In this document: positions 36,001-49,600 of the stretch, piece after piece
Position numbering within the stretch: the stretch's first letter is position 1
How the letters are laid out: each line of letters opens with the position of its first letter
Source: Amaranthus tricolor
Lineage: Eukaryota > Streptophyta > Magnoliopsida > Caryophyllales > Amaranthaceae
Direction of reading: 5' to 3'
DNA: 64,000 nt
Assembly: GCF_026212465.1 (NCBI RefSeq)
Contig: NC_080048.1
Span: forward strand, 22,121,732-22,185,731
Notes under the pieces: generated by a model
What the model was told of the DNA's origin: nothing
The model's database searches: none
What the model saw: the letters and a program-made list of their open reading frames with translations, nothing else
Made by a program: the position numbers and the translations under genes

Positions 36001-38464
36001 ACTTGGTTTGTTTGGCATGAAACTTGGAACACAACACCATTTGGTATATATTAGTGTGTTGAATTTTTAGGAAACAAAATCAATAGTCATATGCTTTAAA
36101 TTACGTGATAAGATGTGTTTATAAAGTTATTTAAGCATTTTTAGTACTTTCTCGCATAAAATAGTTCAAATTAGGTTTGTTTGGCATGAAACTTATCACA
36201 CAACACTATTTGGTATGTACTATTGTGTTGAAATGGTTCGAATCAAAATCAATAGTCATAAACTTGACCTTACATCCTATGTTCCTTTTAAAGGTTATTC
36301 AAGGTTTTTTGGCACTATCTCGTATAACATAGTTCAAACTTCGTTTGTTTGGCATGAAACTCGGCACATAACACTATTTGGAATATATATTATTGTGTTG
36401 AAATGGTGAAATCGAAAAAAATAGTCATATGCATGAAATTACATGCTATGTTCTTTTCAAAGGTTTTTTAGGCTGTGTTGGCACTTTCTCGCGTACAGTA
36501 GTTCCAACTTGGTTTGTTTTCCATAAAAATTGAAATAAAACACTATTTTGTATATATTATTTTTTTGAAGTGATTAGAATCGAAAACAATAATCATATGC
36601 TTGAATTCCGTGCTAAGTTCCGTATTTGACACTTTCTCGCATAAAGTAGTTCAAACTCAGTTTTTTTGGCATCAAACTTGGAAAACATCACTTTTTGGTA
36701 AATATTATTGTGTTGAATTGCTACAATCAAAAACAATAGTCATACGCTTGAAATTACGTATTAAGTTGCGTTTTTAAGGTTTTTTAAGCGTTTTTGGAAC
36801 TTTCTCGTATAAAGTAGTTCAAACTTTGTTTATTTAGCATAAAACTTGTCACACAACAATATTTTGTAAATATTACTGTGTTTAATATCAGCAATCGAAA
36901 TCAAAGACATATGCTTCAAAATACGTGCTTGCATTCGTTTTTAAGGTTTTTTAAGCGTTCTTGGCAGTTTCTCGCATAAAGGAGTTCAAACATGGTTTGT
37001 TTGGCATGAAATTTAGTACACAACACTATTTTGGTATATATTATTGTGTTGATGGTGAAATCGAAAACAATAATCAGATGCATGAAATTACGTGCTATAT
37101 TCTTTTCAATGGTTTTTTAAGCTGTGTTGGTACTTTCTCGCATAAAGTAGTTCCAACTTGGTTTGTTTTCCATGAAACTCGACACAAAACACTATTTTGT
37201 ATATATTATTGTGTTGAAGTGATTAGAATCAAAAACAATAATCATATGCTTGAAATTACGTGCTAAGTTCTGTTTTTGCCACTTTCTCGCATAAAGTAGT
37301 TCAAACTTGGTTTGTTTGGCATGAAATTTGGCACACAACACTATTTTGTATATATTATTGTGTTGAAATGATCAGAATTGAAAACAATAGTCGTATTCTT
37401 GAAATTACGTGCTAAATTGCGTTTATAAAGTTCTTTAAGCATTCTTAGCACTTTCTGGTATAAAAATAGTTCAAACTAGGTTTGTTTGGCATTAAAATGG
37501 GTACATAACACAATTTTGTATATATTATTGTGTTTAAATAGTTAGAATCGAAAACAATAATTATGCATGAAAAGACGTGCCAAGTTCCTTTTAAATGTAT
37601 TTTCAGCGTTTTTGACACTATCTCGCATGAAGTAGTTCAAAGTTGGTTTGCTTAGCAAGTATCTCGTCACACAACACTATTTGGTATATATAAATTTTGT
37701 GAAATAGTTAGAATCGAAAAATATATTCATAAGCTTGAAATTACGTGCTAAATTGCTTTTAAAGGTTTTTCCAGCATTTTTGGCACTTTCTCGCATACAG
37801 TAGTTCAAACTTGGTTTGTTTGGCATGAAACTTGGAACACAACACCATTTGGTATATATTAGTGTGTTGAATTTTTAGGAAACAAAATCAATAGTCATAT
37901 GCTTTAAATTACGTGATAAGATGTGTTTATAAAGTTATTTAAGCATTTTTAGTACTTTCTCGCATAAAATAGTTCAAATTAGGTTTGTTTGGCATGAAAC
38001 TTATCACACAACACTATTTGGTATGTACTATTGTGTTGAAATGGTTCGAATCAAAATCAATAGTCATAAACTTGACCTTACATCCTATGTTCCTTTTAAA
38101 GGTTATTCAAGGTTTTTTGGCACTATCTCGTATAACATAGTTCAAACTTCGTTTGTTTGGCATGAAACTCGGCACATAACACTATTTGGAATATATATTA
38201 TTGTGTTGAAATGGTGAAATCGAAAAAAATAGTCATATGCATGAAATTACATGCTATGTTCTTTTCAAAGGTTTTTTAGGCTGTGTTGGCACTTTCTCGC
38301 GTACAGTAGTTCCAACTTGGTTTGTTTTCCATAAAAATTGAAATAAAACACTATTTTGTATATATTATTTTTTTGAAGTGATTAGAATCGAAAACAATAA
38401 TCATATGCTTGAATTCCGTGCTAAGTTCCGTATTTGACACTTTCTCGCATAAAGTAGTTCAAAC
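33041..38464 (+). repeat. Young higher-order repeat: three 1808-bp units of 11 monomers
   Basis: Copies at 33041-34848, 34849-36656 and 36657-38464, each exactly 1808 bp. I noticed only three substitutions: position 33340 is T where the other copies have C (35148), and 36760-36761 differ in copy 3. Each unit has 11 monomers. Nine are about 166-170 bp and two are about 147 bp, lacking roughly 20 bp of the AAGGTTTTTTAAGCG block. All three junctions lie at the shared text TAGTTCAAACTC, so the repeat stayed in monomer phase, as expected from unequal exchange between misaligned monomers. To the right (38465 to about 40000) an older, diverged version of the series follows. Confidence 0.95.
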
Positions 38465-40664
38465 TCTAGTTGTTTGGCATGAAATTTGGCACACAACACT
38501 ATTTTGTCAATATTATTGTGTTGAAATGATCATAATAGAAAACAATGGTCATATTCTTTAAATTACGTGCTAAATTGCTTTTATAAAGTTCTTTAAACAT
38601 TCTTAGCACTTTCTCGCATAAAGAATACTTCAAACTAGTTTTGTTTGGCATGAAACTGGGTACATAACACAATTTGGTATATATTATTGTGTTTAAATAG
38701 TTAGAATCGAAAACAATAATTATGCATGAAAAAACGTGCCAAGTTCCTTTTAAATATCTTTTCAGCGTTTTTGACACTATCTCGCATAAAGTAATTCAAA
38801 GTTGGTTTTCTTAGCATGAATCTCGGCACACAACACTATTTGGTATATATTATTTTTTGAAATAGTTAGAATCGAAAAAAATATTCATATGCTTGAAATT
38901 ACGTGCTAAGTTCCTTTAAAAGGTTTTTTTAGCATTTTTAGCACTTTCTCGCATAAAATAGTTCAAACTAGATTTGTTTGGCATGAAACTTAGCGCACAA
39001 CACTATTTGGTATGTACTATTGTGTTGAAATGGTTCGAAGCAAAATCAATAGTCATAAACTTGAGATTACGTCCTGTGTTCCTGTTAAAGGTTATTCAAG
39101 CTTTTTTGGCACAATCTCGTATAACATAGTTCAAACTTCGTTTGTTTGGCATGAAACTCGGCGCACAACACTATTTGGTATATATTATTTTCTTAGAATA
39201 TTTAGAATCAAAAACAATAGTCATATGCTTGAAATTACGTGCTATGTTCCTTTTAAAGGTTTTTCAGCCTTTTTGGCACTTTTTCGCATAAAGTAGTTCA
39301 AACTTTGTTTGTGTAAATTCGGAACACAATACTATTTGGTATATATAGTATTGTGTTGAAACAGTTAGAATATAAAACCATATTCATATGCTGGAAATTA
39401 CGTGCTTAATTGCGTTTTTATGGTTTTTTAAGAATTTTTTTGCAATTTCTCGCATAAATTAGTTCAAACTTAATTTGTTTGGCATCAAACTTGGCACACA
39501 TCACTTTTTGGTATATATTATTGTGTTGAATTGCTACAATTGAAAACAATAGTCATATGCTTGAAATTACATGCTAAGTTGCGTTTTTAAGGTTTTTTAT
39601 GCGTTTTTGGAACTTTCTCGTATAAAATAGTTCAAACTTTATTTATTTAGCATAAAACTTGTCACACAACACTATTTTGTATATATTATTCTGTTTAATA
39701 TCTGGAATCGAAAACAATAGACATATGCTTCAAAATACGTGCTTGCTTGCGTTAGTAAGGTTTTTAAGCGTTCTTGGCACTTTCCCGCATAAAGAAGTTC
39801 AAACTTGGTTTGTTTGGCAGGAAACTTGGCACAAAACACTATTTGGTATATAATATTGTGTTGAAATGATTAGAGTTAAAAACAATAGTTATATGCTTGA
39901 AATTTCGTGCTAAGTTGCATTTTGAAGGTTTTTTAAGCGTTTTTTGCACTTTCTCGCATAAATTAGTTCAAACATGGTTTGTTCGACATTAAACATGGCA
40001 CACAACACTATATGGTATACATAGTATTTTCTAGGAATAATTAAAATCGAAAAAAATGGTCATATTATTGAAATTACTTGCTTAGTTTCGTTTTCAAGGC
40101 TTTTTAAGCATTTTTGGCACATTCTCGCATAAAATAGTTCAAACTTTGTTTGTTTGGCGTGAGACTTGGTACAAAACACTATTTTGTATATATTCATGTG
40201 TTAAATTTGTTAGAATCGAAAACAATTGTTATATGCTTGAAATTACGTGCTAAGATGCGTGTATAAGGTTTTTTAAGTGTTTTCAGCACTTTTTCACTAA
40301 AAGCAGTTTAAGCTAGGTTTGTTTGGCATGAAACATGGCACGCTACACTATTTGGTATATATTATTGTGTTGAAATGGTCCAAAACGAAAACAATAGTCA
40401 TATTGATTGAAATTTCGTGCGTAGTTGCGTTTTAAGGTTTTTTTAAGTGTTTTTGGCATTTTCTCTCATAAAGTAGTTCAAACCTGGTTTGTTTTGCATG
40501 AAACTTGGTACACAAAACCATTTGGTAGATATTATTGTATTGAAATAGTTAGAATTTAAAATAATAGTCATATGCTTAAAATTACGTGCTTATTTACTTT
40601 TTTATGGGTTTTCTTAGAGTTTTTGACAGTTTTTTGCATAAAGTAGTTCAAACTTAGTTTTTCT

Positions 40665-43600
40665 AAACTCGGCACACAACACAATAGGGTATATATAGTA
40701 CTGTGTAGAAATGGTTAGAATAAAAAACCATAGTCATATGCTTGAATTACGTGCTTAGTGGTGTTTTTAAGGTATTTTAAGCAATGTTTGCACTTTTTCG
40801 CATAAAGTCGTTCAAACTTGGTTTGTTTGGCATAAAACATGGCACACAATACTATTTGGTATATATTATTGTGTTGAATTGTTTAGAAGCGAAAAATATC
40901 ATCATACGCTTGAAATTACATGCTAAGTTTCCTTTATAAGGTTTTTTAAGCCTTTTTAACATTTTCTCAAATAAAGCTGTTCAAACTAGGTTTTATTGGC
41001 ATAAAACTTGCCACACAACACTATTATGTATATAATATTATGTTAAAATGGTTAGAATCGAAAACAATAGTCATATGCTTGAAATTACGTGCTACGTTCC
41101 TTTTAAAGGTTTTTTCAGCGTTTATGGCACTTTCTCGGATAAAGTAGTTCGAACTTGGTTTGTCTGGCATGAAACATGGAACACATCACTTTTTGGTATA
41201 TGTTATTGTGTTGAATCGCTACAATCGAAAACAATAGTCATATGCATGAAATTACGTGCTTAGTTACATTTTTAAGGTTTTTAAGCATTTTTGGCACTTT
41301 CTCGCATAAAATAGTTCAAACTTGGTTTATTTAGCATAAAACTTGGCACACGACACTATTTTGTATATGTTATTGTGTTTAATATCTGGAATCGAAAACA
41401 ATACACATATGCTTCAAAATACGTGCTTGTTTGCGTTTTTAAGGTTTTTTAAGCGTTCTTGGCACTTTCTCGTATAAAGTAGTTCAAACTTGGTTTGTTT
41501 GGCATCAAACTTGGCCCAAAACACTATTTTGTATATATTATTGTGTTGAAATGATTAGAGTTAAAAACAATAGTTATATGCTTGAAATTCCGTGCTAAGT
41601 TGCGATTTGAAGGTTTTTAAGCGTTTTTTGCACTTTCTCGCATAAAGTAGTTCAAACATGGTTCTTTTGGCATTAAACTTGCACAAAACACTATACGGTA
41701 TGTATAGTATTTTGTAGGAATAATTAAAATAGAAAACAATAGTCATATGTTTGAAATTATGTGCTCAGTTTCGTTTTCAAGGCTTTTTAAGCATTTTTGG
41801 CACTTTCTCGCATAAAGTAGTTCAAACATGATTTGTTTGGCCTGAGACTTGCCACACAACACTATTTTTTATATATTCATGTGTTGTATTTTTTAGAATC
41901 AAAAACATTATTCATATGCTTGAAATTACGTGCTAAGTTGCGTGTATAAGGTTTTTTTAGTGTTTTTAACACTTTTTCGCATAAAAGTAGTTTAAGCTAG
42001 GTTTGTTTGGCAGGAAACTTGGCATACTACACTATTTGGTATATATTATTGTGTTAAAATGGTCCAAATGGAAAACAATAGTCATATTGATTGAAATTTC
42101 GTGCATAGTTGCGTTTTAAGGTTTTTAAAGTGTTTTTGGCACTTTTTCTCATAAGGTAGTTCAAACCTGGTTTGTTTTGCATTAAACTTGGTACACAAAA
42201 CCATTTCGTAGATATTATTGTGTTGAAATAGTTAGAATTGAAAATAATAGTCGTATGATTGAAATTACGTGCTTAGCTACGTTTTTATGGTTATTTTTAG
42301 AGTTTTTGGCACTTTTTCGCATAAAGTACTTCAAACTTAGTTTTTTAAAACTCGGTACACAACACTATTTGGTATATATAGTACTGTGTTGAAATGGTTA
42401 GAATATAAAACCATAGTGATATGCTTGAATTATTTGCTTAGTGGTGTTTTTAAGGTTTTTTAATCATTTTTTGCACTTTTTGGCATAAAGTAGTTCAAAC
42501 TTGGTTTGTTTGGCATACAACTTGGCACACAACACTATTTGGTATATATTATTGTGTTGAATTTGTTAGAATCGAAAAATATCATCATACGCTTGAAAAT
42601 ACATGTTAAGTTTCCTTTATAAGGTTTTTTAAGCGTTTTTAACATTTTCTCGCATAAAGTTGTTCAAACTAGGTTTTATTGGCATAAAACATGGCACAAA
42701 ACACTATTTTGTATATATATAATATGATGTTGAAATAGTTAAATCGAAAACAATAGTCATATGAATGAAATTACGTGCTACGTTCCTTTTAAAGGTTTTT
42801 TCAGCGTTTTTGGCACTTTATAGGATAAAGTAGTTCAAACTTGGTTTTTCTGGCATGAAACTTGGCACACATCACTTTTTGGTATATATTATTGTGCTGA
42901 ATCGCTACAATCGAAAACAATAGTCATATGCATGAAATTACGTGTTAAGTTGCGTTTTTAAGGTTTTTTTTACCGTTTTTTGCACTTTCTCGCATAAAGT
43001 AGTTCAAACTTGGTTTATTTGGCATAAAACTTGACACATAACACTATTTTGTATATATTATTGTGTTTAATATCTAGTATCGAAAACAATAGACATATGC
43101 TTGAAAATACATGCTTAGTTGCATTTTTAAGGTTTTCTAAGCGTTCTTCGCACTTTCTCGCATCAAGTAGTTCAAATATGGTTTGTTTGGCGTGAGACTT
43201 GGTGCACAACACTATTTGGTATAAATTATTATGTTAAAATGGTTAGAATAGAAAAAACTAGTTATATGCTTGAAATTACATGCTTAGTTCCGATTTAAAG
43301 GTTTCTTAATCGTTTATGGTACTTTCTCACATAAATTAGATCAAACTTGGTTTGTTTCGCATGAAACTCGACACACAACACTATTTGGTATATATAGTAT
43401 TTTATAGAAAAGGTTAGAATAGAAAATAATAGTCATATGTTTGAAATTATATTCTTAGTTGCGTTTTCAAGGCTTTTTAAGCATTTGTGGCACTTTATCG
43501 CATAAAGTATTTCAAACTTTTTTTGTTTGGCATGAAACTTGGTACACAACACTATTTTATATATATATTATTCTGTAAAATATATTAGAATCGAAAACAA

Positions 43601-46600
43601 TAGTCATATGCTTGAAATTAAGTGCTAAGTTGCGTGTATAAGGTTTTTTAAGTGTTTTTAGAACTTTCTCGCATAAAAGTAGTTCAAACTAGGTTCGTTC
43701 TGCATAAAACTTGGCACACTACACTATCTAGTATTTATTATTGTGTCAAAATGGTCCAAATCAAAAACAATAGTCATATCCTTGAAATTTCGTGCTTAGT
43801 TGCGTTTTAAGGATTTTTAAGCGTTTTAGGCACTTTCTGCCATAAAGTAGTTCAAACTTAGTTTGTTTTGCATGAAGCTTTGCACACAAAACTATTTGGT
43901 TTGTATTATTGTGCTGAAATAGTTAGAATTAAAAATAATAGTCATATGTTTGAAATTACGTGTTTGGTTACGTTTTTATAGTTTTTTAAAGAGTTTTTGG
44001 CACTTACTCGCTTAAAGTAGTTCAAACTTAGTTTGTTAAAACTCAGCACACAACACTTTTTGGTGTATATCGTATTGTGTTGAAATGGTTAGAATATAAA
44101 ACCATAGTCATATGCTTGAAATTACGTTCTTAGTTGCGTTTTTAAGGTTTTTAAGCATTTTTGGCACTTTTTCGCATAATGTAGTTCAAACTTTGTTTGT
44201 TTGGCATGAAACTGGGCACACAACACTATTTGGTATATATTATTATGTTAAATTTGTTAGAATCATAAAATATAGTCATAGGCTTGAAATTACGAGCTAA
44301 GTTACGTTTATAAGGTTTTTCAAGCGTTTTTAGCATTTTCTCGCATAAAGTTGTTCAAACTAGGTTTGTTCGGCATGAAACTTGGCACACAACACTATTT
44401 GGTATATATTATTGTGTTGAAATGGTTAGAATCGAAAACAATAGTGATATGCTTAAAATTAAGTGCTAAACTCCGTTTTTAAGGTTTTTTTAATTCTTTT
44501 TGATACTTTCTCGCATAATGTAGTTCAAACATGGTTTGTTTAGCATGAAAATCGGAAAACAACACTGTTTGGTATATATTATTCTGTTAAAATAGTTAGG
44601 ATAAAAAACAGTAGTCATATGCTTGAAATTAGGTGCTAAGTTGCGTTTTTATGGTTTTCTAAGTGGTTTTGGCACTTTCTCGCGTAAAGTAGTTCTAAAC
44701 TTGTTTTGTAATGCTTAAAACTTGGGACAAAACACTATTTGGTACATAATATTGTGTTGAAATGGTTAGAATCGAAAACAATAGTCATATGCTTGAAATT
44801 ACGCGCTAAGTTCCTTTTAAAGGTTTTTCAAACTTTAAGGGTACTTTCTCGCATAAAGCTTATTAAGGGTTTTTGGTACTTTCTCGCGTAAAGTAATTCA
44901 AACTTGTTTTGTTATGCTTAAAACTAGGCACACAACACTATTTGGTATATATAGAATTGTGTTGAAATGGTTAGAATAGAAATAAAGTCATATCCTTGAA
45001 ATTACGTGCTTAGTTGCGATTTTACGGTTTTTTATGCATTTTGGGCAATTTTTCGCACAAATAGTACAAAAATGGTTTGTTTGGTTTGAAAATTGGCACA
45101 CAACACTTTTTGGTATAGATTATTCTTTTAAATTGTTAAAATCGAAAAAAAAAGTCATATGCTTGAAATTACGTACTAAGTTCCGTATTTAAGGTTTTTT
45201 AAGCGTTTTTTCAATCTTTCTCGGATAAAATCGTTCAAACTTGGTTTATTTGGCATTAAACGTGGTACGCAACACTATTTGGTATATATAGTATTTTATG
45301 GAAATGGTTAAAATAGATAAAAATAGTCTTATGCTTGAAATTATTTGCTTAGTTGCGTTTTCAAGGCTTTTTAAGCATTCTTGGCACATTCCCATATAAA
45401 GTAGTTCAAACTTGGTTTGTTTGGCTTGAAACTTTGCACACAACACTATTTTGTACATATTATTGTTTTGAATTTTTTTAATCGAAAAAATGCTTCAAAT
45501 TACGTGCTAAGTTGCGTATATAAAATTTTCTAAGTGTTTTTTTAGCACTTTCTAGCATAAAAATAGTTCAAACTTGGTTTGTTTGGCATGAAACTTGGCA
45601 CACTACACTATTTGGTATATATCATTGTGCTGAAATGGTCTGAATCGAAAACAATAGTCATATGCTTTAAATTTCGTGCTTAGTTGCGATTTAAGGTTTT
45701 TTAAACGTTTTTGGCACTTTCTCCCATAACGTAGTTCAAACTTGGTTTGTTTTGCATGAAACTTGGCACACAACACTATTTGGTATATGTTATTGTGTTA
45801 AAATAGTTAGAATTGAAAATAATAGTATACGCTTGAAATTACATTTTTAGTAAGGTTTTTATGGTTTTTGAATAGCTTTTGGCACTTTCTCGCATAAAGT
45901 AGTTCAAACATAGTTTGTTTAAACTCGGCACACAACACTATTTTGTATATATAGTACTGTGTTGAAATGGTTAGAATATAAAACCATAGTCGTCATATGC
46001 TTGAATTACGTGCTTAGTTACGTTTTTAAGGTTTTTTAAGCATTTTTGGCAATTTTTCGCATAAAGTAGTTCAAACTTGGTTTGTTTGGCATGAAAATCG
46101 ACACACAACACAATTTGGTGTATATAGTATGGTGTTGAAATGGTTAGAATAGAAAACCAAAGTCATATGCTTGAAATTACTTGCTTAGTTACTATTTTAA
46201 ACATTTTTGATACTTTCTCGCATAATGTAGTTCAAACATGGTTTGTATGGCATGAAAATCGGCACAATACACTATTTCGCATATTTTATTCTGTTAAAAA
46301 AGTTCGAATCGAAAACAATAGTCATATGCTTGATATTAGGTGCTACGTTGCGTTTTTAAGGTTTTTTTACGTGGTTTTGGCACTTACTCGTATAAAGTAG
46401 TTCCAACTTGTTTTGTTACGCATAAAACTTCGGACACAACATTATTTGAAACATATTATTGTGTTGAAATGGTTATAACCGAAAACAATTGTCATATGCC
46501 TAAGATTACGTGCTTAGTTGCGACTTTAAGGTTTTTTTAAGCGTTTTAGGCACTTTTTCGCATAAAGGAGTTCAACCTTGGTATGTTTGGCATGAAGCTC

Positions 46601-49600
46601 GGCACACAACACTATTTGGTATATATAGTATTGTGTTGAAATCGTTAGAATACAAATAAATTTATATGCTTGAAATTACGTGGTTAGTTGCGTTTTTAAG
46701 GTTTTTTATACATTTTTGGCACTTTTTCGCATAAAGCAGTTCAAAATTGGTTTTTTTGGCATGAAAATCGGCACACAACACTATTTGGTATAGATTATTC
46801 TTTTAAAATTTTTTGAATTGAAAACAATAGTCATATGCTTGAAATTACATGCTGAGTAACGTTTTCAAGGCTTTTTAAGCTTTGTTGGCAATTTCTCGCA
46901 GAAAGTATTTCAAACTAGGTTTGTTTTGCATGAAACTTGGCACATTACTATATTTGGTATATATTATTGTTTTGAAATGTTAAAAATCGAAAACAATAGT
47001 CAAATGCTTTAAATTTCGTGCTTAGTTGCGTTTTAAGGTTTTTTAAGCTTTTTTGGCACTTTCTCCCACAAAGAATTTCAAACTTTGTTTGTTTTGCATA
47101 AAACTTGGCACACAACAGTATTTGGTATATATTATTGTGTTGAAATAATAAGAATTTCAAATAATACTCATATGCTTGAAATTACGTGCTTAGTAATGTT
47201 TTTATGGTTTTTTAAGAGTTTTATGCACTTTCTCGCAAAAATTATTTCAAACTTAGTTTGTTTAAGCTCAGCACAAAACACAATTTGGTATATATAGTAC
47301 TGTGTTGATATAAATAGAATATAAAACCATAGTCATATGCTTGAAATTTCGTGCTTAGTTGCATTTTGAAGTTTTTAAAGCGTTTTTGGCACTTTCTTCC
47401 ATAAAGTAGTTCAATCATGGTTTGTTTTGCATGAAACTTGGCACACAACGCTATTTAGTATATATTATTGTGTAGAAATAGTTAGAATTGAATATAATAG
47501 TCATATGCTTCAAATTACGTACTTAGTAACATTTTTATGGTTTTTTTTAAGAGTTTTTGGCACTTTCTCGAATAAAGTAGTTCAAACTTTGTTTGTTTAA
47601 ACTTGGCACACAACACTATTTGGTATATATAGTATTGTGCTGAAATGGTTAGAATATTAAACCATAGTCATCATATGCTTGAGTTGCGTGCTTAGTTGCG
47701 TTTTTAAGGTTTTTTAAGCATTTTTAGCACTTTTTCGCATAAAGTAGTTCAAACTTGGTTTGTTTGGCATGAAACTTGGCACACAACACTATTTGGTATA
47801 GATTATTGTGTTGAATTTGTTATAATCGAAAAATATCGTCAAACGCTTGAAATTAAGTGCAAAGTTACGTTTATAATGTTTTTTAAGTGTTTTTAACATT
47901 TTCTTGTATAAAGTGGTTCAAACTAGGTTTGTTTGGCATGAAACTTGGCACACAACACTATTCGGTATATATTATTGTGTTGAAATGGTTAGGATCAAAA
48001 ACAATAGTAATATGCTTAAACTTACGTGCTAAATTCCGTTTTTAAGGTTTTTTAAACGATTTTGATACTTTCTCGCATAATGTAGTTGAAACATGGTTTG
48101 TGTTGCATGAAAATCGGCACACAACACTATTTGGTATATATTATTCTTTTAAAATAGTTAGAATTGAAAACAATATTCATATGCTTTAAATTAGGTGCTA
48201 AGTTGCGTTTTTATGGTTTTTTAAGTGCTTTTGGCACTTAATTGCATAAACTAGTTCAAACTTGTTTTGTTATGTTTAAAACTTGGGACACAACACTATT
48301 TGGTACATATTATTGGGTTAAAATTGTTAGAATAAAAAAAAATAGTCATATACTTGAAATTACGTGCTTAGTTGCGATTTTAAGGTTTTTTAACCGTTTT
48401 TGGCACTTTCTCGCATAAACTAGTTCAAACATGGTTTTTTGGTCAAGAAACTCGGCACACAACACTATTTGGTTTATATACTATTGTGTTGAAATGGTTA
48501 GAATAAAAAACATTCATATGCTTGAAATTACGTGCTTGTTTGCGTTTTTATGGTTTTTGAATTAATTTTGTCACTTTCTCACATAAAATAGTTCAAACTT
48601 GGTGTTTTCAGCATGAAACTTGGCACACAATATTACTTGTATATATTATTGTGTTGAATTGTTAGAATCGAAAATAATAGTCATAAGCTTAAGATTACGT
48701 GTTAATTTGATTTTAAGGTTTTTTAAGTGTTTTTGGCACTTTCTCGTATAAAGTAGTTCAAACCTTGTATGTTTGGCATGAAGCTCGGCACACAACACTA
48801 TTTGGTATATATAGTATTGTGTTGAAATGGTTAGAATTGAAAAAAAGTCATATGCTTGAAATTGCGTACCTAGTAATGTTTTTAAGTTTTTTTTATGCAT
48901 TTTTGGCACTTTTTCGCATAAAGCAGTTCAATAATGGTTTGTATGGCATGAAAATGGGCACACAACACTATTTGGTATAGATTATTCTTTTAAAATTGTT
49001 ATAATCGAAAACAATAGTCAGATGCTTGAAATTACGTGCTAAGTTGCGTTTTTAAGGTTTTTTAAGCGTTTTTTGCACTTTCTCGCATAAAGTAGTTCAA
49101 ACATGGTTTGTTGGCATTAAACTTCGCACACAACACAATTTGGTATATATAATATGGTGTTGATATGGTTAGATTCGAAAACATTAGTCATATGCATGAA
49201 ATTACGTACTAAGCTCCTTTTAAAGGTTATTTAATCATTTTTGACACTGTCTCGCATAAAGTAGTTCAAATTTGATTGGCATGAAACTCAGTACACAACA
49301 CTATTTGGTATATATATTATTTTGTTAAAATAGTTAGAATCGAAGTCAATAGTCATATACTTAAAATTACGTCCTAAGTATCTTTTAAAGGTTTTTTCAA
49401 CGTTTTTGGCACTTTCTCCCACAAAGTAGTTAAAACTTGGTTTGTTTGGCATGAAACATTGCACACAACACTATTTGGTATACATTATTGTGTTGAAATT
49501 GTTAGAAACGAAAACTATAGTCATATGCTTGAAACAACATGCTAAGTTCCTTTCAATGGCTTTTTTAGCTATTTTGGCACTTTCTCGCATAGAGTAGTTC

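Noticed and set aside
33339..38217. Repeated identical open frames of 64 and 101 codons in the 1808-bp units
   Set aside because: They repeat because the DNA unit was triplicated. They are monomer-derived and carry no recognisable domain.
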